64,000 nt of DNA from Lineolata rhizophorae (Eukaryota > Ascomycota > Dothideomycetes > Lineolatales > Lineolataceae). Below are positions 45,515-56,304 of this stretch, piece after piece. How positions within the stretch are numbered: position 1 is the stretch's first letter; every line of letters starts with the position of its first letter. The translations under genes were made by a program, and so were the position numbers. Location: assembly GCA_010093515.1 (NCBI GenBank), contig MU001678.1, positions 698,758 to 762,757 on the forward strand. The letters run 5' to 3'. The notes under the pieces are model-generated. The model was given only the letters and a program-made list of their open reading frames with translations. It did not search any database and was not told the origin of the DNA.

Positions 45515-46469
45515 TTGGTTGGTTTGGTTTGGTTTGTTTCATTTACCCTGACCTCTCCCTGCTACGGGATATGCAGGCTACAACTACTCGGCTATCTCTA
45601 CATGGGTCTATGAAAAGTACTAGTACATGCAAAAGGGTGGTCTATCGTGGTCTGTGGTTTGATTGTGTGTTTGGGTTTTCGTCCGTTCTAGGTGTAGGAG
45701 AGCTCTGTGTCTGGTCCCTGTCTGATGCTCTTCCGATGAAGCGTTGTGACTCTATTGCGAAATCCAGGACTGCATCGAGGTCTTTCTTAGGGATTTTCCA
45801 TTTCTGGGCGCCTTGCCGGTTGGTCTGTTGGCGGGGTTTCCCTCCTAGCATCAACGAGATTGAGTTGAATCGCGATCCTATTTGCTGTCGTAGCCTCTGT
45901 CTGGGTTCCCTGAGGAGGGGGCAGTCCACCAGGACGTGCACCGTCGTTTCTCTGGCACCGCATTTGCACTGCTCGCTGTCACTATGGCCAAACCTCGCCC
46001 GAGATGTGTTGAGCCATGAATGTCCGGTCCTGAGTTGGGCCAGGATCTGGGCTCAGTGTCGAGGAAGGGAGTCGTATAGCCCGCGGACGTGGTTTCCAGG
46101 CACTGCCGAGTCGATCCGTCGTAGATGTTCGCCTTGAGGGGCCGCTGCCCACAGGGTTTTCCAGAGCGAGTGTGCTCGTCTTCTGTGGTACGATTTCTGG
46201 AGAGAGGCGAGCATCCGGATGTTCTGCGGGGCAGGGAGCTTGGTCGCTTCCTTGGCCAGTCGGTCTGCTGCTTCGTTTCCGTGAATGCCGTGGTGTCCCG
46301 GGACCCAGTGGAGGTGAAGCTCCAGGGTGTGTTGGGTGCGCGCTCTGTCGGCGGTCCGGATGACCTGATTGACAATCTCTTGGCCGGCCTTGGCTCTGGG
46401 GTTTTGGAGTCTCTGTAGGGCGGACAGGCTGCCGCTAAAGATTGTGAAGCTGTTGGTTTGCTCTGTCTG
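45515..46469 (-). mobile_element. 5'-truncated Tad/I-type LINE (RNase H and zinc-knuckle end only)
   Basis: The minus strand encodes the end of a non-LTR retrotransposon polyprotein. RNase H features are FTIFSGSLSALQRLQNPRAK (45–50 residues into the fragment), LHLHWVPGHHGIHGNEAADR and LAKEATKL. They are followed by the C-terminal CKCG-x-H-x-C-type knuckle, with HVLVDCPLLREPRQRL in another frame, so at least one frame shift has occurred. Reverse transcriptase and endonuclease are missing: the copy is truncated at its 5' end (46469), as is typical of target-primed reverse transcription. The 3' end carries a simple tail of AAACC-like units (about 45515–45540 on the complement). A perfect 16-bp target-site duplication points to a fairly recent insertion. 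It shows no heavy TpA enrichment, so RIP seems weak here, perhaps because the fragment is short. Confidence 0.88.
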
Positions 46470-46485
46470 CTGAAAACCGCGAGGC
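46470..46485. repeat. Target-site duplication, right copy (16 bp)
   Basis: Identical to 45499–45514. Removing the LINE and one copy would restore continuous DNA from 45514 to 46486. Confidence 0.9.
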
Positions 46486-47449
46486 AAAGGCTGAAATTGG
46501 TATCCCGAACTTCTATCCCTGACTACCTGATTTTCAACGAATTGGCTCCGTCTAAAATATCAAGAGTTCCTTGGTGGATTGAATCGGTTAAAGCACGACA
46601 CCATGCTTCTCCCATAGTTCCATACATCTTTCAGACTTCGCTGTTACGGTTAGGGGACAGCAATGTGCAAGCCTTGCACATACATCACAACCGCTATTTC
46701 ATAATCCTACAGGCGTATTGTTTGAATGCCATTGGAGGAACATGCGGCCATATTCACTAATTTCTGTTGAAATATTGTTTGCCGTATATTCACCTTCTCT
46801 GCATGGTCTAGACCTTGACCATGGACAATAGCGGCCAGCTAGCACGAGCTTCCGAGACGTCCCCGATGGCCCTTACAGAACTAGGCAAGCAGCACCAGTC
46901 GTGTAAGTCACCATAGACGTGTAACCCCTTTATACAGTTACCGGAGGCCCTGGTAGTATCCTATAGAATAGAGCGCGGTGGATCCTATAGGGCGCGGCGA
47001 GTCCTATAGGAGAATATTAGATAGCTATATCGGCTCGAGGGCCCTGTAGGACTCGGCGTATCATATATTGTCATACTCTGCCTTCTGGCAGGGGAACGAA
47101 ATGGTGGAGAGGTTAATCTCTTGAATGGTTGACTTTAGGTCGTAGGCCGAGCGGTTTACGATCAAGTAGGGGTCGTAAGGCGATCGGCGTAGGATTATAT
47201 TATAATTATATTTGTATAATAGGCAAGCCTTAGAGAAAAGGTAGAATAATTCTTATTGCTATAGATTGGATCGGGGTTAGATTAATATAGGGTTTAAACC
47301 CGATTATGTGTCTTCTACTCCTGTAACAGTAATATATATCGGCGGTTATACTGTTAGAACTAGCATGCCCTAGCCTGCAACTAGCCAACTTGGCCAAAAG
47401 GCTGGTATAGTATCGCACTTTAGTGCGCTACTACTGGCTAGGGACTATA
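46486..47449. other. AT-rich, TpA-rich gene-free DNA
   Basis: No gene is supported. From about 46,900 the sequence is full of TAT, ATA and CTATAG words while CpG is kept, which resembles RIP-mutated DNA. The words CCTATAG and GCGCGG recur at about 46,960–47,010. The right end (from about 47,230) probably still belongs to the SNF2 relic that follows. Confidence 0.45.
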
Positions 47450-48420
47450 CATATGCTAACAGATACGCTATACGCGGTCGAATGACTATACCTCTACGCT
47501 CTTTGCCTCCGCTAGCTCCGCTAGGATAACGTGGCTATACGCGCGCTGTAGATTTATCGAGGTAGAGGATACTTTATAGTTTGTAACGAAGATTTTGGCC
47601 CCGTTATTAGGGTCCCAGAATCGCCGCTGTACCTCCTCTCTATCCTTAGTATACGTGGATACGCGGATAGAGTAGAACTTGACGCCAGCGACTAGTAGTA
47701 TAAGCTCCGTAACCTGTTAGGTCCTAGGCTAACCGGTAAAGATTAGCGCCTTGCGGTTCTCCTCCAGGTACTCGGCGACGTATCCGTATAGCTACTATAG
47801 CTTCGGAGAGCCGCTGGCGATATATTTCGTCGCCGCAGGGCGACTATCGTATACCGGTATCGTAGGGTCTGGGGCTGTCGCCCGGAAGAAGGCTCAGGAA
47901 ACTGTAATTGGTCCTCTCTACAATCTTGTCTACAACTTTTAACAAGAAGCGCGTATACTGCAATACCTTGGAAAAGTGTGTACTGTATATAATATAGCTG
48001 AGGTACCGATATACGGCTATACTCCTAGTAGCCTCGTTGTCGTCGGTTAACCCGCGGCCGCCACCGAGAGATCCGACCTCCCTATTATACTCCGTAGCGA
48101 ACATGGCCTCCTGCTAAGTATTAAAGCCTACCTCGATAGTAGTAAAGTCGTAGGGGGAATATCCCCATCGACGACATATAGTTCCCTATTTACCACCATG
48201 GAGTAGCCCTTATATCTACGTAGTTAGAGGATCCCGAGGATCGTAGGCGCGGTCTAACGTTGGCACTTCCAGCCCCTATACCGAGGAGCTTGCGGTACCG
48301 ACGGTTCCAGCAGCGTAAGGAGGTCCTGCCACGGAGCATCGGGTCCCAGGAAACCGGAGGCGCGTATATTGTCCAACGCGGCCTCGTAATTAGCCGCCGA
48401 CCGCGAGAAGTATACGGAGT
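47450..48420 (-). pseudogene. RIP-mutated relic of a SNF2-family helicase (copy A)
   Basis: The minus strand keeps recognisable SNF2 C-lobe features broken by stops: RKALIFTG (about 47,750), a segment ending in DPNNGAKIFVTNYKVSST and then SINLQ, VILAELAEAKS, and FDRV-x-RI at about 47,480, the place of motif VI. Upstream on the same strand (48,100–47,860) it reads EYNREVGSLGGGRGLTDDNE and THFSKVLQYTRFL. Many stops sit where TGG or CAG became TAG. The region matches copy B at 56305–57048 in the same orientation, and the differences are mainly CpA to TpA and TpG to TpA, the mark of RIP. Copy A reaches further into the C-lobe than copy B. The assignment to SNF2 rests on motifs read by eye. Confidence 0.6.
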
Positions 48421-50868
48421 CCTCTGATATCTCCTTGTAGACATGTATCTAGTGCTATACGATATCTAATAGCCATCTGAGCCCACGTGATACCAGACGT
48501 GATGGAATCTTCTACGGTGCAGCCGGTGGGGTCTGTGCTTCCCAAAATCTTCTTCAGCAAGAGTATAAAAACCCCCGTCGATGACCTCGACGTCCTCTTT
48601 TTTCGTTTCACGCAGCCACCTTGGGGGTAGGTGGCATGGTCGGTGAGTGTTGTGATCAGGAAATCAACCTCGCTTCTGTCCGCCTTGCATTGCACATCGT
48701 GAGGTGGGCAGATGGAAATCGCAGTAGGTTTCCCGGCATAATTTTTGATTTCTGAATTCGAATTCTAGTGGAGGCGATTCTTTTCACCAGTCTTCCTGCC
48801 TTGTGCAGGTACTTGAAGAAGAGGCTTGTGTGGAGTGTGGGCGTAGGTTGACGAATAAGTTCTATTTGTTTGGTTCGGGTATGGCTTTGGGTGGACGCGT
48901 GAGACGTAGTCGCGTGATGCCTCAATGGTATGCTTGGCTTAGAGTCTCTTCGAAGTCTTGCAACACTGCATGCACACCGTAAGTTGGCACGGTGTTGAGT
49001 CCTGTATGCAGTCTAACCAAATTTGCCACTTGCGGCCGTCTGACGGCTCAGAACGCCGTGTTTCCGAGAACAACCGGAGGCCGTCCACAAGCAGCCCGAT
49101 ACTTTGCCACCAGCTATTGTTGTTGAAGCACAGCGGTTCAACCCGCCCCGTTGGCCCGTTTGGCGGGTTCTGAATATGCTCTTGTGGATTATCACCCTTC
49201 CACGATCGTCGATAGGTAGCGAATGTCGGCCGTGCCTCGTCACATTCAATATAACGATTACGGTAGGTACGGTAACCCGTCCTTGTTTGCTAGAGTCCCG
49301 ACATACGGACTACGTGCTTTTTACCGTGTCTGCGTTGGCTGCTACCTGCAGCTACGGCAGTTGTAGCCTGTCCAGGTGCGTGCATTGTTTCCATTTTTGT
49401 GTTAAAAAGGCGTGTCTGGTGTAGAAGTAATTGAAATAAGACACAAAAAATTCTGGAGACTAAAATGTGCTTAGGAGTGTCCTTTACAGAGAATGAGTCA
49501 GCCAGAATTTGGAAGAAAGTTGGGTCCTTTGGCCTGGCTATATACCCTAAGGGACGAAGCTTAGAGCTCCTATAAAGTTCTATTATCTGTTGCTGAATAG
49601 CTGAAAGGAATCAATTGAGTCCTAATAATTGGGACTTTTTGAATAGCTTGTAGACAGAGAAAAGAGCGCCATAAAGTTGGCCTTGGAGGATGGTATACCA
49701 GGAAAGTTTTTCAGGTGGAGGCACGCCAGAAGCCATGGTTGTGGCGTGAGTGTCGTGAGTTTAGGGTAATGTTGAAGGAGGAAAAAGAGAGAAGAGACGA
49801 CTCTTCGGGAGTTTTTTGTACTTCAGAAAGGCTTGTCCGAACATTTACAGCAGCTATTTTGCCGCATAATAATGTTTTAGGGCACTTCAATCGTTCTGCT
49901 GTCTAGAACGCCGGCGTGGGTATTACTGTTAAGTTTTTGTTGCTGTGATAAGCGAAGTTACGAAATCCGTACTCGTCCACACCATAGCCTTCTTCCATTC
50001 CCTGATCGATTATTAGATGTTTTATTCCAAAGATACGCTCATACTATATCAAGGCGTGTATTTATATCCTTAGGGACGTATGATTGCCATATGATAGTTG
50101 TGGCTCATACATCATGAGAGTTCTCCGATATTTCAATGCTCTAGGCCACTTTGGTAAGTGTCACAATCTCTTCTCTTGCTATGAAACGTTATCCTCGCAA
50201 CTGTAAAATAGCAGTCATTTTTGCCGCCGGTTAATGTCCGGCTGGAAAGAAAGATTCTAACTATTCACTGCCTTTGTGTCGATTTCCCTAATAAGACATC
50301 AATGGTCTCGTTTGTGCTTGTCAAAGCAATGATATTCCACGTTCGGCTGACTATAAGAAGTCGTTCCACGGCGACAGTCACTATATTAAATGGGCAGAGC
50401 AGCCTTAGCCCACCGCCGTTCATTGTGGAAATAGTCGTCTAGATCAGAGGCCTAGGGACTTTTTAGTCAACTTGACCGTCGACTAGATAGTTGTTTAACC
50501 ATTGAGAGGCGGACAGTCTCATTTAATATAGGACAACCTGTCCTACCGTGTATTCCGGAAAACTCAAAGAGATAATGATTGGAAAGATCCTAGAGCACCA
50601 ACCATTACTCGCTTTCTCTCTATTGTTTTCTCCCAACTAGTCCGCATTGCTCCTGTGGTCTTTCCTCTCCTCCATTTCAAGAATGGCCATTGTTGCTGGC
50701 AAATAAACAAATGTGTTTTAAGAGGATGATTTTCTTGACGATTTTCTTGTCGACATATTAATTAGGGTAGAAGTGCCTCATAGTAGTGACCTAGTCGAGT
50801 AACCCTCTCATAAGGGCTAGGGTTGGATATTGTCCTGTCTTTCCTCACGCCGGGACTCCGGCTTCTTA
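48421..50868. other. Gene-free DNA, no recognisable element
   Basis: About 2.4 kb with short open frames only. A possible 8-bp-arm hairpin (AACCCGCC … GGCGGGTT) sits at about 49139–49168. The stretch 49,430–50,760 is AT-rich. I found no transposase, reverse transcriptase or host gene motif. Confidence 0.4.
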
Positions 50869-52536
50869 AGGCTTTCCGCCGGGAGCCTATCTGGATTGCA
50901 GCGCTGGGCCTTATCATGACGTCGTCGTGGTTTAGCGACACTGTCAAAATGTCTTTAGCAAGTCTGCCCTTTATAAGACCCTTGAGCACTTCTTCAATGT
51001 GCTTCAATTTGCTTGGACCGCTCTGCGGGTCCCTGACCTGCTCCTACCTATTCAGGTCCGACTTTCAAACATCGGAGTTCTGGCAGGCCTAATCTAGGAT
51101 TTGTAGCCTCAAAATGAGGCTTCCCAGATTAGTCCTCACGGTAAGGAGCTTGCCTTTTATCAAGAACTTCATCCCCACGAGAAATCCGATGGATAATGCT
51201 GCGACGACTGGGTGAAATACCTTCTTGCCGTCGCGAGTATGGCATTCTGATGAACTCTAAGCACTTCCTAAATCTCCTTTATTTTTAGACCCCTTTCCAG
51301 GTCCTTGATTTATTCCAACTTAGCAAGGTTCGCCTTGCGGACATCGGAATCCAGGGAGGACTAATCCAGGATTTGAGCACCAACATCAGGTTTCCTTGCT
51401 TAGTCCTCTCGGTGATGCGCCTGCTTTTCATCCGGAATCTCATCTCCGCCGGGGAAGACGAAATTCCGAATTACGAAGCCGCGATGATTGGGTCAACGCC
51501 CTTTTCAACTTCGTCGTGATAGTACGACAGGGATTCAATACTATCGGTTCTGTCACTCGCTGAAACGAGTCAAAGGGCAAAGTTGATCGCTTGAGTTTCA
51601 AAGCTTGCACCCATCTTATTTTTTCCAAGGTAGCTGGCGCAGAACATTTCATTGAATCCGTGATGGTTAGAGCCATCCTAATCTTCGCCGAGTGTAAGTT
51701 AACCCACTGATAGGCTTCTCGGCCTACAATAGAAGGCTTACAACAGGCATCGTTAGGCCATCCCTATATGGCCTAGGTAATTGGGTAGAAGGGTAAGATG
51801 TAAGATCAACTACCGCACCTGTGGGCTTTCCACCAGAGCCCGCGAGGTCATCTTCTTCGACGTAATCGTGGGCTTTCCGCCAGAGCCCGTGCGACCAACC
51901 TTGTCTACGTGGCCTTGGGCTTTCCGCCAGAGCCCTTTGCGTCGTCCGACGTTGCTTTATCCTTCAGAGGACACGGTCCTCTCGCTATATATGAGCTTTC
52001 CGCCGGAGCTCAAGCTCGTTCCATCTCGTGTCATTGGTCTTGCACTTTCCGCCAGAGTACATATGCCAGCCTCTAATAGAGGACTTTTCACCAGAGCCCT
52101 CGTAATTAGTAGCCAGCCTTCCGACCTACGAGTTTTCCTCCAAGATCGAGGATATCCGTCAAATCATGGACCTTCCGCTTTGCGCTAGAGCGTAAAGTGC
52201 CTTTTGTCTCGCTATCGGAAGCTTTCTGCCAGAGCTCTCCTCTTCAGCATCATTATCCGAATAGTTCTGAGGACTGACGAGTCTGAATGCTCGGGACGTT
52301 CCTCGCGAAGAAAATTGGCTTGCTGAGGATCGGGGGTCGAGACTGGGGAGCAAAGAACAAGACGCTAGAAGTTACGAGCACCGAGCGAGCAGTGAGGAGC
52401 GGAGAGGATTGGCCAATGAGACGTGAGAACTGAGGTGCTCTGGAGGGGATTGAGGAGAAGTGCGAGGGCGACGAAAGAACCTGCAGCGGCGGCAGCCGAG
52501 CAGCTCCTTTTATATGCGGACTTTCCACTAGAACCC
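50869..52536. repeat. Dispersed short hairpin repeats (core TTCCGCCAG), clustered at 51823–52237
   Basis: A 5-bp stem flanks a conserved 9–10-nt loop. Clear copies lie at 50869–50888 (AGGCT…AGCCT), 51823–51841, 51870–51888 and 51917–51935 (all GGGCT…AGCCC), 51993–52011 (GAGCT…AGCTC), 52042–52060 (GCACT…AGTAC), 52081–52099 (GGACT…AGCCC), 52220–52236 (AGCT…AGCT) and 52518–52536 (GGACT…AACCC). Two other hairpins sit in the series: 51966–51982 (AGAGGAC-ACG-GTCCTCT) and 52178–52197 (CTTTGCGCT…AGCGTAAAG). The first three copies are exactly 47 bp apart; later gaps are 39–49 bp. The spacers are unrelated to each other. A coding repeat is unlikely, because 47 is not a multiple of three. I cannot name the family; see findings. 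Confidence 0.75.
51006..51540. repeat. Diverged tandem duplication, period about 272 bp
   Basis: Matching landmarks are ACATCGGAGTTC at 51069 and ACATCGGAATCC at 51341, each followed by CTAATC-T/C-AGGATTTG, then TAGTCCTC-A/T-CGGT and a CTT/CTG-CTTTT-ATC-AA/CGG segment. The two units are about 70 % alike by eye. They contain no open frame of note. The unit lies between the isolated hairpin copy at 50.87 kb and the main hairpin cluster. Confidence 0.6.
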
Positions 52537-52539
52537 ATG

Positions 52540-55500
52540 CTCTTCCTCGATATCATCAGGCCTCCTTCAAAGCCTATATAGCCTGGTTCTAGAGACCTGA
52601 GACGTGGAAATCTGATCTCCGCACTGATTGTCCGAAAGCCCCCTTCCGTGGCCCGGGATAGGAAGATTAGTCCACGGTGTTTCATCACAACCTTCAAGGC
52701 AGCAATGTTTCCCGTCCTACTAAGCATAGAAATTTGATATCCTCTTTCGGTTTGTGGGCCATATTGGCCTAGCCATGGCAATATATCTGCATGACGATGA
52801 TCCACGACATTCATCGCCGGCAGCCAGAACTGAAGCGCATACTGATAAATTCGGGTCTTCAAGTCCGGCATCATGTCGAGATAAGTCTATATTCGATTAT
52901 AGACTTTATATACGTCTCGGCTTCGGCGTCCGCATGGGATCACGAATTGCCTCCTCAATCCCATATTTGGGAAAAGTTGATTCTTGCGAGCCGTTTCGTT
53001 GCCGGCTTTGGTCAGAAGACCTGGTCGAAATTTCCACCTTTTTTTTCTCTGAGAAAGCCATTTCCTGCTATATTTATGGCGTAAAAGGTTTCTTCCTGAG
53101 ACGTATTTGCTATCCAATTATTATATAGCTCGGCAAGAAGAGAATAGACAGGTGCCCGGAACGGAAGATCACTACTACTAGTATATTGTTGCGCTCATAG
53201 AGCACATTCCATAATCTCTGCAAAACCATAGAATGAATTGAACCAGTTGCAGATTCAGTGGACCAGTCCACCAACATATCGGCCGTCAACGACGTTCATC
53301 ATCTTTGGGGCGGGTTAAACGCCATGACGGAAGGACCGACGTTACATTTCATTTGATGCTCCAGGAACCATGGAATGCGCTCCCCTTTTCTAGTCCTTTA
53401 ATAGGACCTTTTCGGAGGACCCAGCAGAAGCCCGCCATGGAGTGTCTATTATTTCAGGCAACATTCATTGCCTTCAGGACCAAGATCCCAGCTGCTAGAC
53501 TTGCTGCTAACCTTCTGAGCAACGTCTAGGTGTTCCGCCTATTGCTCTAGTTATTCACCCTCAGAATCATTGGAAGCCCTTGCTGATGGGCTTTGTGGCT
53601 TTCCTGTTGAGTCCTTTCAGGCCATGCAGCTGGCAGACTTTATCCTCCGTCCTTACAATTGGACATCTGGAAAAAATCCCGTCTATGTCCTACTCGATCA
53701 TTGTGCGCATACCTTTCGAATAGAGTTCAACCGGAGTTGACATGAGCATCGGGTTTGGGTATCTTTTGTCCTAGCAAAGGAACTTGTATCGGACGCTCAC
53801 TGGCGCCTATTTTTCAGGCAACCCTTTTTCGTGATAGGTTGAAGTGCCATACCGGAACAAAACTGGGTCGTTGTGGCAGATGCGATGCTGCAGGGTCCAG
53901 ATCTTGCTATGTACGAAGCCCTCTCCAGTATCCCAGGATGCAGCCGATCAAACGCCCAAAAATATTGGTGGCCCCCATACTCGAGGTCTTTCTCTCCCGC
54001 AAGCGTGGATTGGTTAAAAAGTCGTTCAATACGACAGGCAGATGTTACGGTCGAGGTCCTCCGATAGAGTATGGATTAGTCTAGAAGTCGTTTTGACATG
54101 ACAAGACGTAGATCTCTTGAAAGACTGTGGCTTTTTCAGCATGCCAACATGCCATTTTTCATTCCGCGTCCATTAATAAACCTCTCCAATAGCCATTCTA
54201 GTTGATGGCTTTCACCGGGTCTTCCCCTGGGAAGTTGAATTGAAAGGCCGAGTGCATCTGCGGCCACTGATTTGGACATGACACGACTGACCACAAATTT
54301 TTCAGAAGCTAAACATTGGCGCAAGACGGAAGGGACATGTTTGATCCTTTTGTGCCATTGTACTATGCCATAGTGACATTTCGGCAAGTCCATCCAAGTT
54401 GGATGTTTTGTTTAAGCCGTTTTGGGCTGAACGACTGCTATTCATTGAGTCCTTCTGGTGGACGACATATCAGATGACAATTGCCTCACCTGTCATGTTA
54501 AGAGGACCTATGATTGCTGCCGGTGCCAACGAGTTGAAAAGGAAGTTTTTGACATTAATATTCCAAGTCCTGAACCGACGTTATGTTTTATAGCCAACGC
54601 TTTTGGCTGCTCAAGAAGGCGGGGTTGCGATGTGGATTTCGAGAGTAGGGTTTCATATGCCAAATAGGCATTTGATAGCAGGGAAAACTCTCCGCTTGTT
54701 ATGGTGCTATGCGCACTTTGTGAGTAGACGTCTATACGCGGATATCTGCCGAAAGGTGGATTTCCTTGAGTTGAACTCGAAGTCGAATTTAACGCGTCAT
54801 ATATAGCCACTGAAGTATGCTTCGCTGTGGAATCTGGTACCATGGCAATGTGCTAGTTTGAATTGTTTTTGCCAGCTGGCATAAAGCATCATCACTGGCA
54901 CCGTCCATTGTAGGCCAGACCTAATATTTAGCAGTTGGGCCCAGCCACCAGCCGCCACACATGGCATCCTAAAATTCATGGAAATTGGAGGAGGTGTTTT
55001 TGTGAGTCGAAATGGATAGTCGACAAAAGAAAGATTGTTCCGAGCATAAATGCTCATGGATGTCTGAATGAGAGAGGGCATCCATCTTGGTGCGAAGGAT
55101 ATTTAAGTAGTCATCATTGATGGCTTCCTCGTTGCAGGCGTTTGTTCCTAGGCTGAAAAGCCGACATGTATCGCCGGCTGTGTGTAATGTGGCGCCAATA
55201 TAGGCCCGCCAAGAAGGTGAAAAGTAGCCGGATTGTACGCGAAGTGTGCATAGAATTAATGTTCTGAGGGTTGCACGGTGTTAGGTTGGACTGCGAGCGG
55301 CTGAAAAGCTGCATTCGACACAAAGGCCAGTACAATGGACAATTGAGGGGCATCCGACCGCGAAGGCCGGCAACTATGTTGTTGCAATGTCGAAACATGT
55401 CTCGACGAGGTACGTTTGTCCACTCGGGGACGCCTTCAAGCAACCAGCACCAAGCCCAACATCCAAATTCTTGTTCGTGGTATTGAGGATTGGTCGGGGA

Positions 55501-56304
55501 GGGGGTTCCTGGAAAGGAGGTAGGGTTGTTGGATGGGAGTGTATCTCCATATCTTGTCTGGGGCTGGACTCCTCTAAGGCTCTTTCTCTTTCTCCAGTCG
55601 GTGGCTTTGATGATAATATAGGTGTTGTGTGCTCGCCTTGTATCGACGAAGCCTGGAGACGTGTAGTCATCCAATGGTAGCGAGGCTGAGAGCTAGCAGG
55701 TAATAAAGGTCTCGTACGAGGACGTCCTCGTATAGGATTGAGGAGTATCATGTTGGGCCTTGGTGCATTTCGCTAAGTCGATCTAATTGTCGACTGGAAT
55801 TCCCTCCAAAGGCTGGAAGGCTGAACGCTATGATTAGGTGGAGCCCGGCGAATGTCCAGTACAGAACCACTAGAAGAAGCCGACCACGTAACGGTTAGTC
55901 ATTGTGGAAAGTCGACCATGTTGTCGACTTCGTGTTTCTCGGCATATAGGAACTTGCCCCCGGGCCCAGGCCCAGGATTACCCTCTGCAAGTGTGCCACC
56001 GTCATAATCTTTTGAGTTTGTCGTTCTATCCGGCGGCGTTTGTCCCCAGCATTGAAAGTAATAATGTGGGGCTCAACGTCATGACAATCCGGAAGCAAGC
56101 GAGCTATGTGATGGTCGCCGATTCTCAGCCCACAAGAGTGGGCTACTTGGAATTGTCCGCATCTTGGACTCTGTTTCATCGGGAACGACAGCCCGCGGGT
56201 CAAAGGTTCCAAGGGCTTGCTCAAGCCATCGAAATTCGTCCGACGATTATAGGCCTTTAGTTCATTGGGGGATGTTCCAACTCCATCGTTAAAATCCGAG
56301 CACT
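52540..56304. other. Gene-free repeat-poor DNA
   Basis: About 3.8 kb without a recognisable gene. The longest open frames (for example 52365–52874 on the minus strand, 169 codons, and 55114–55674 on the minus strand, 186 codons) show no domain I know. Composition is more even than in the RIP-marked part. It may consist of old, diverged transposon debris. Confidence 0.4.

Noticed and set aside
51823-52237. A true CRISPR array
   Set aside because: The host is a eukaryote, no cas genes are present, repeat arms vary and spacer lengths are uneven. It is reported as a hairpin-repeat cluster instead.
52365-52874. 169-codon minus-strand gene
   Set aside because: No domain, no splice or promoter context, and it lies in repeat-marked DNA; it is probably a chance frame.
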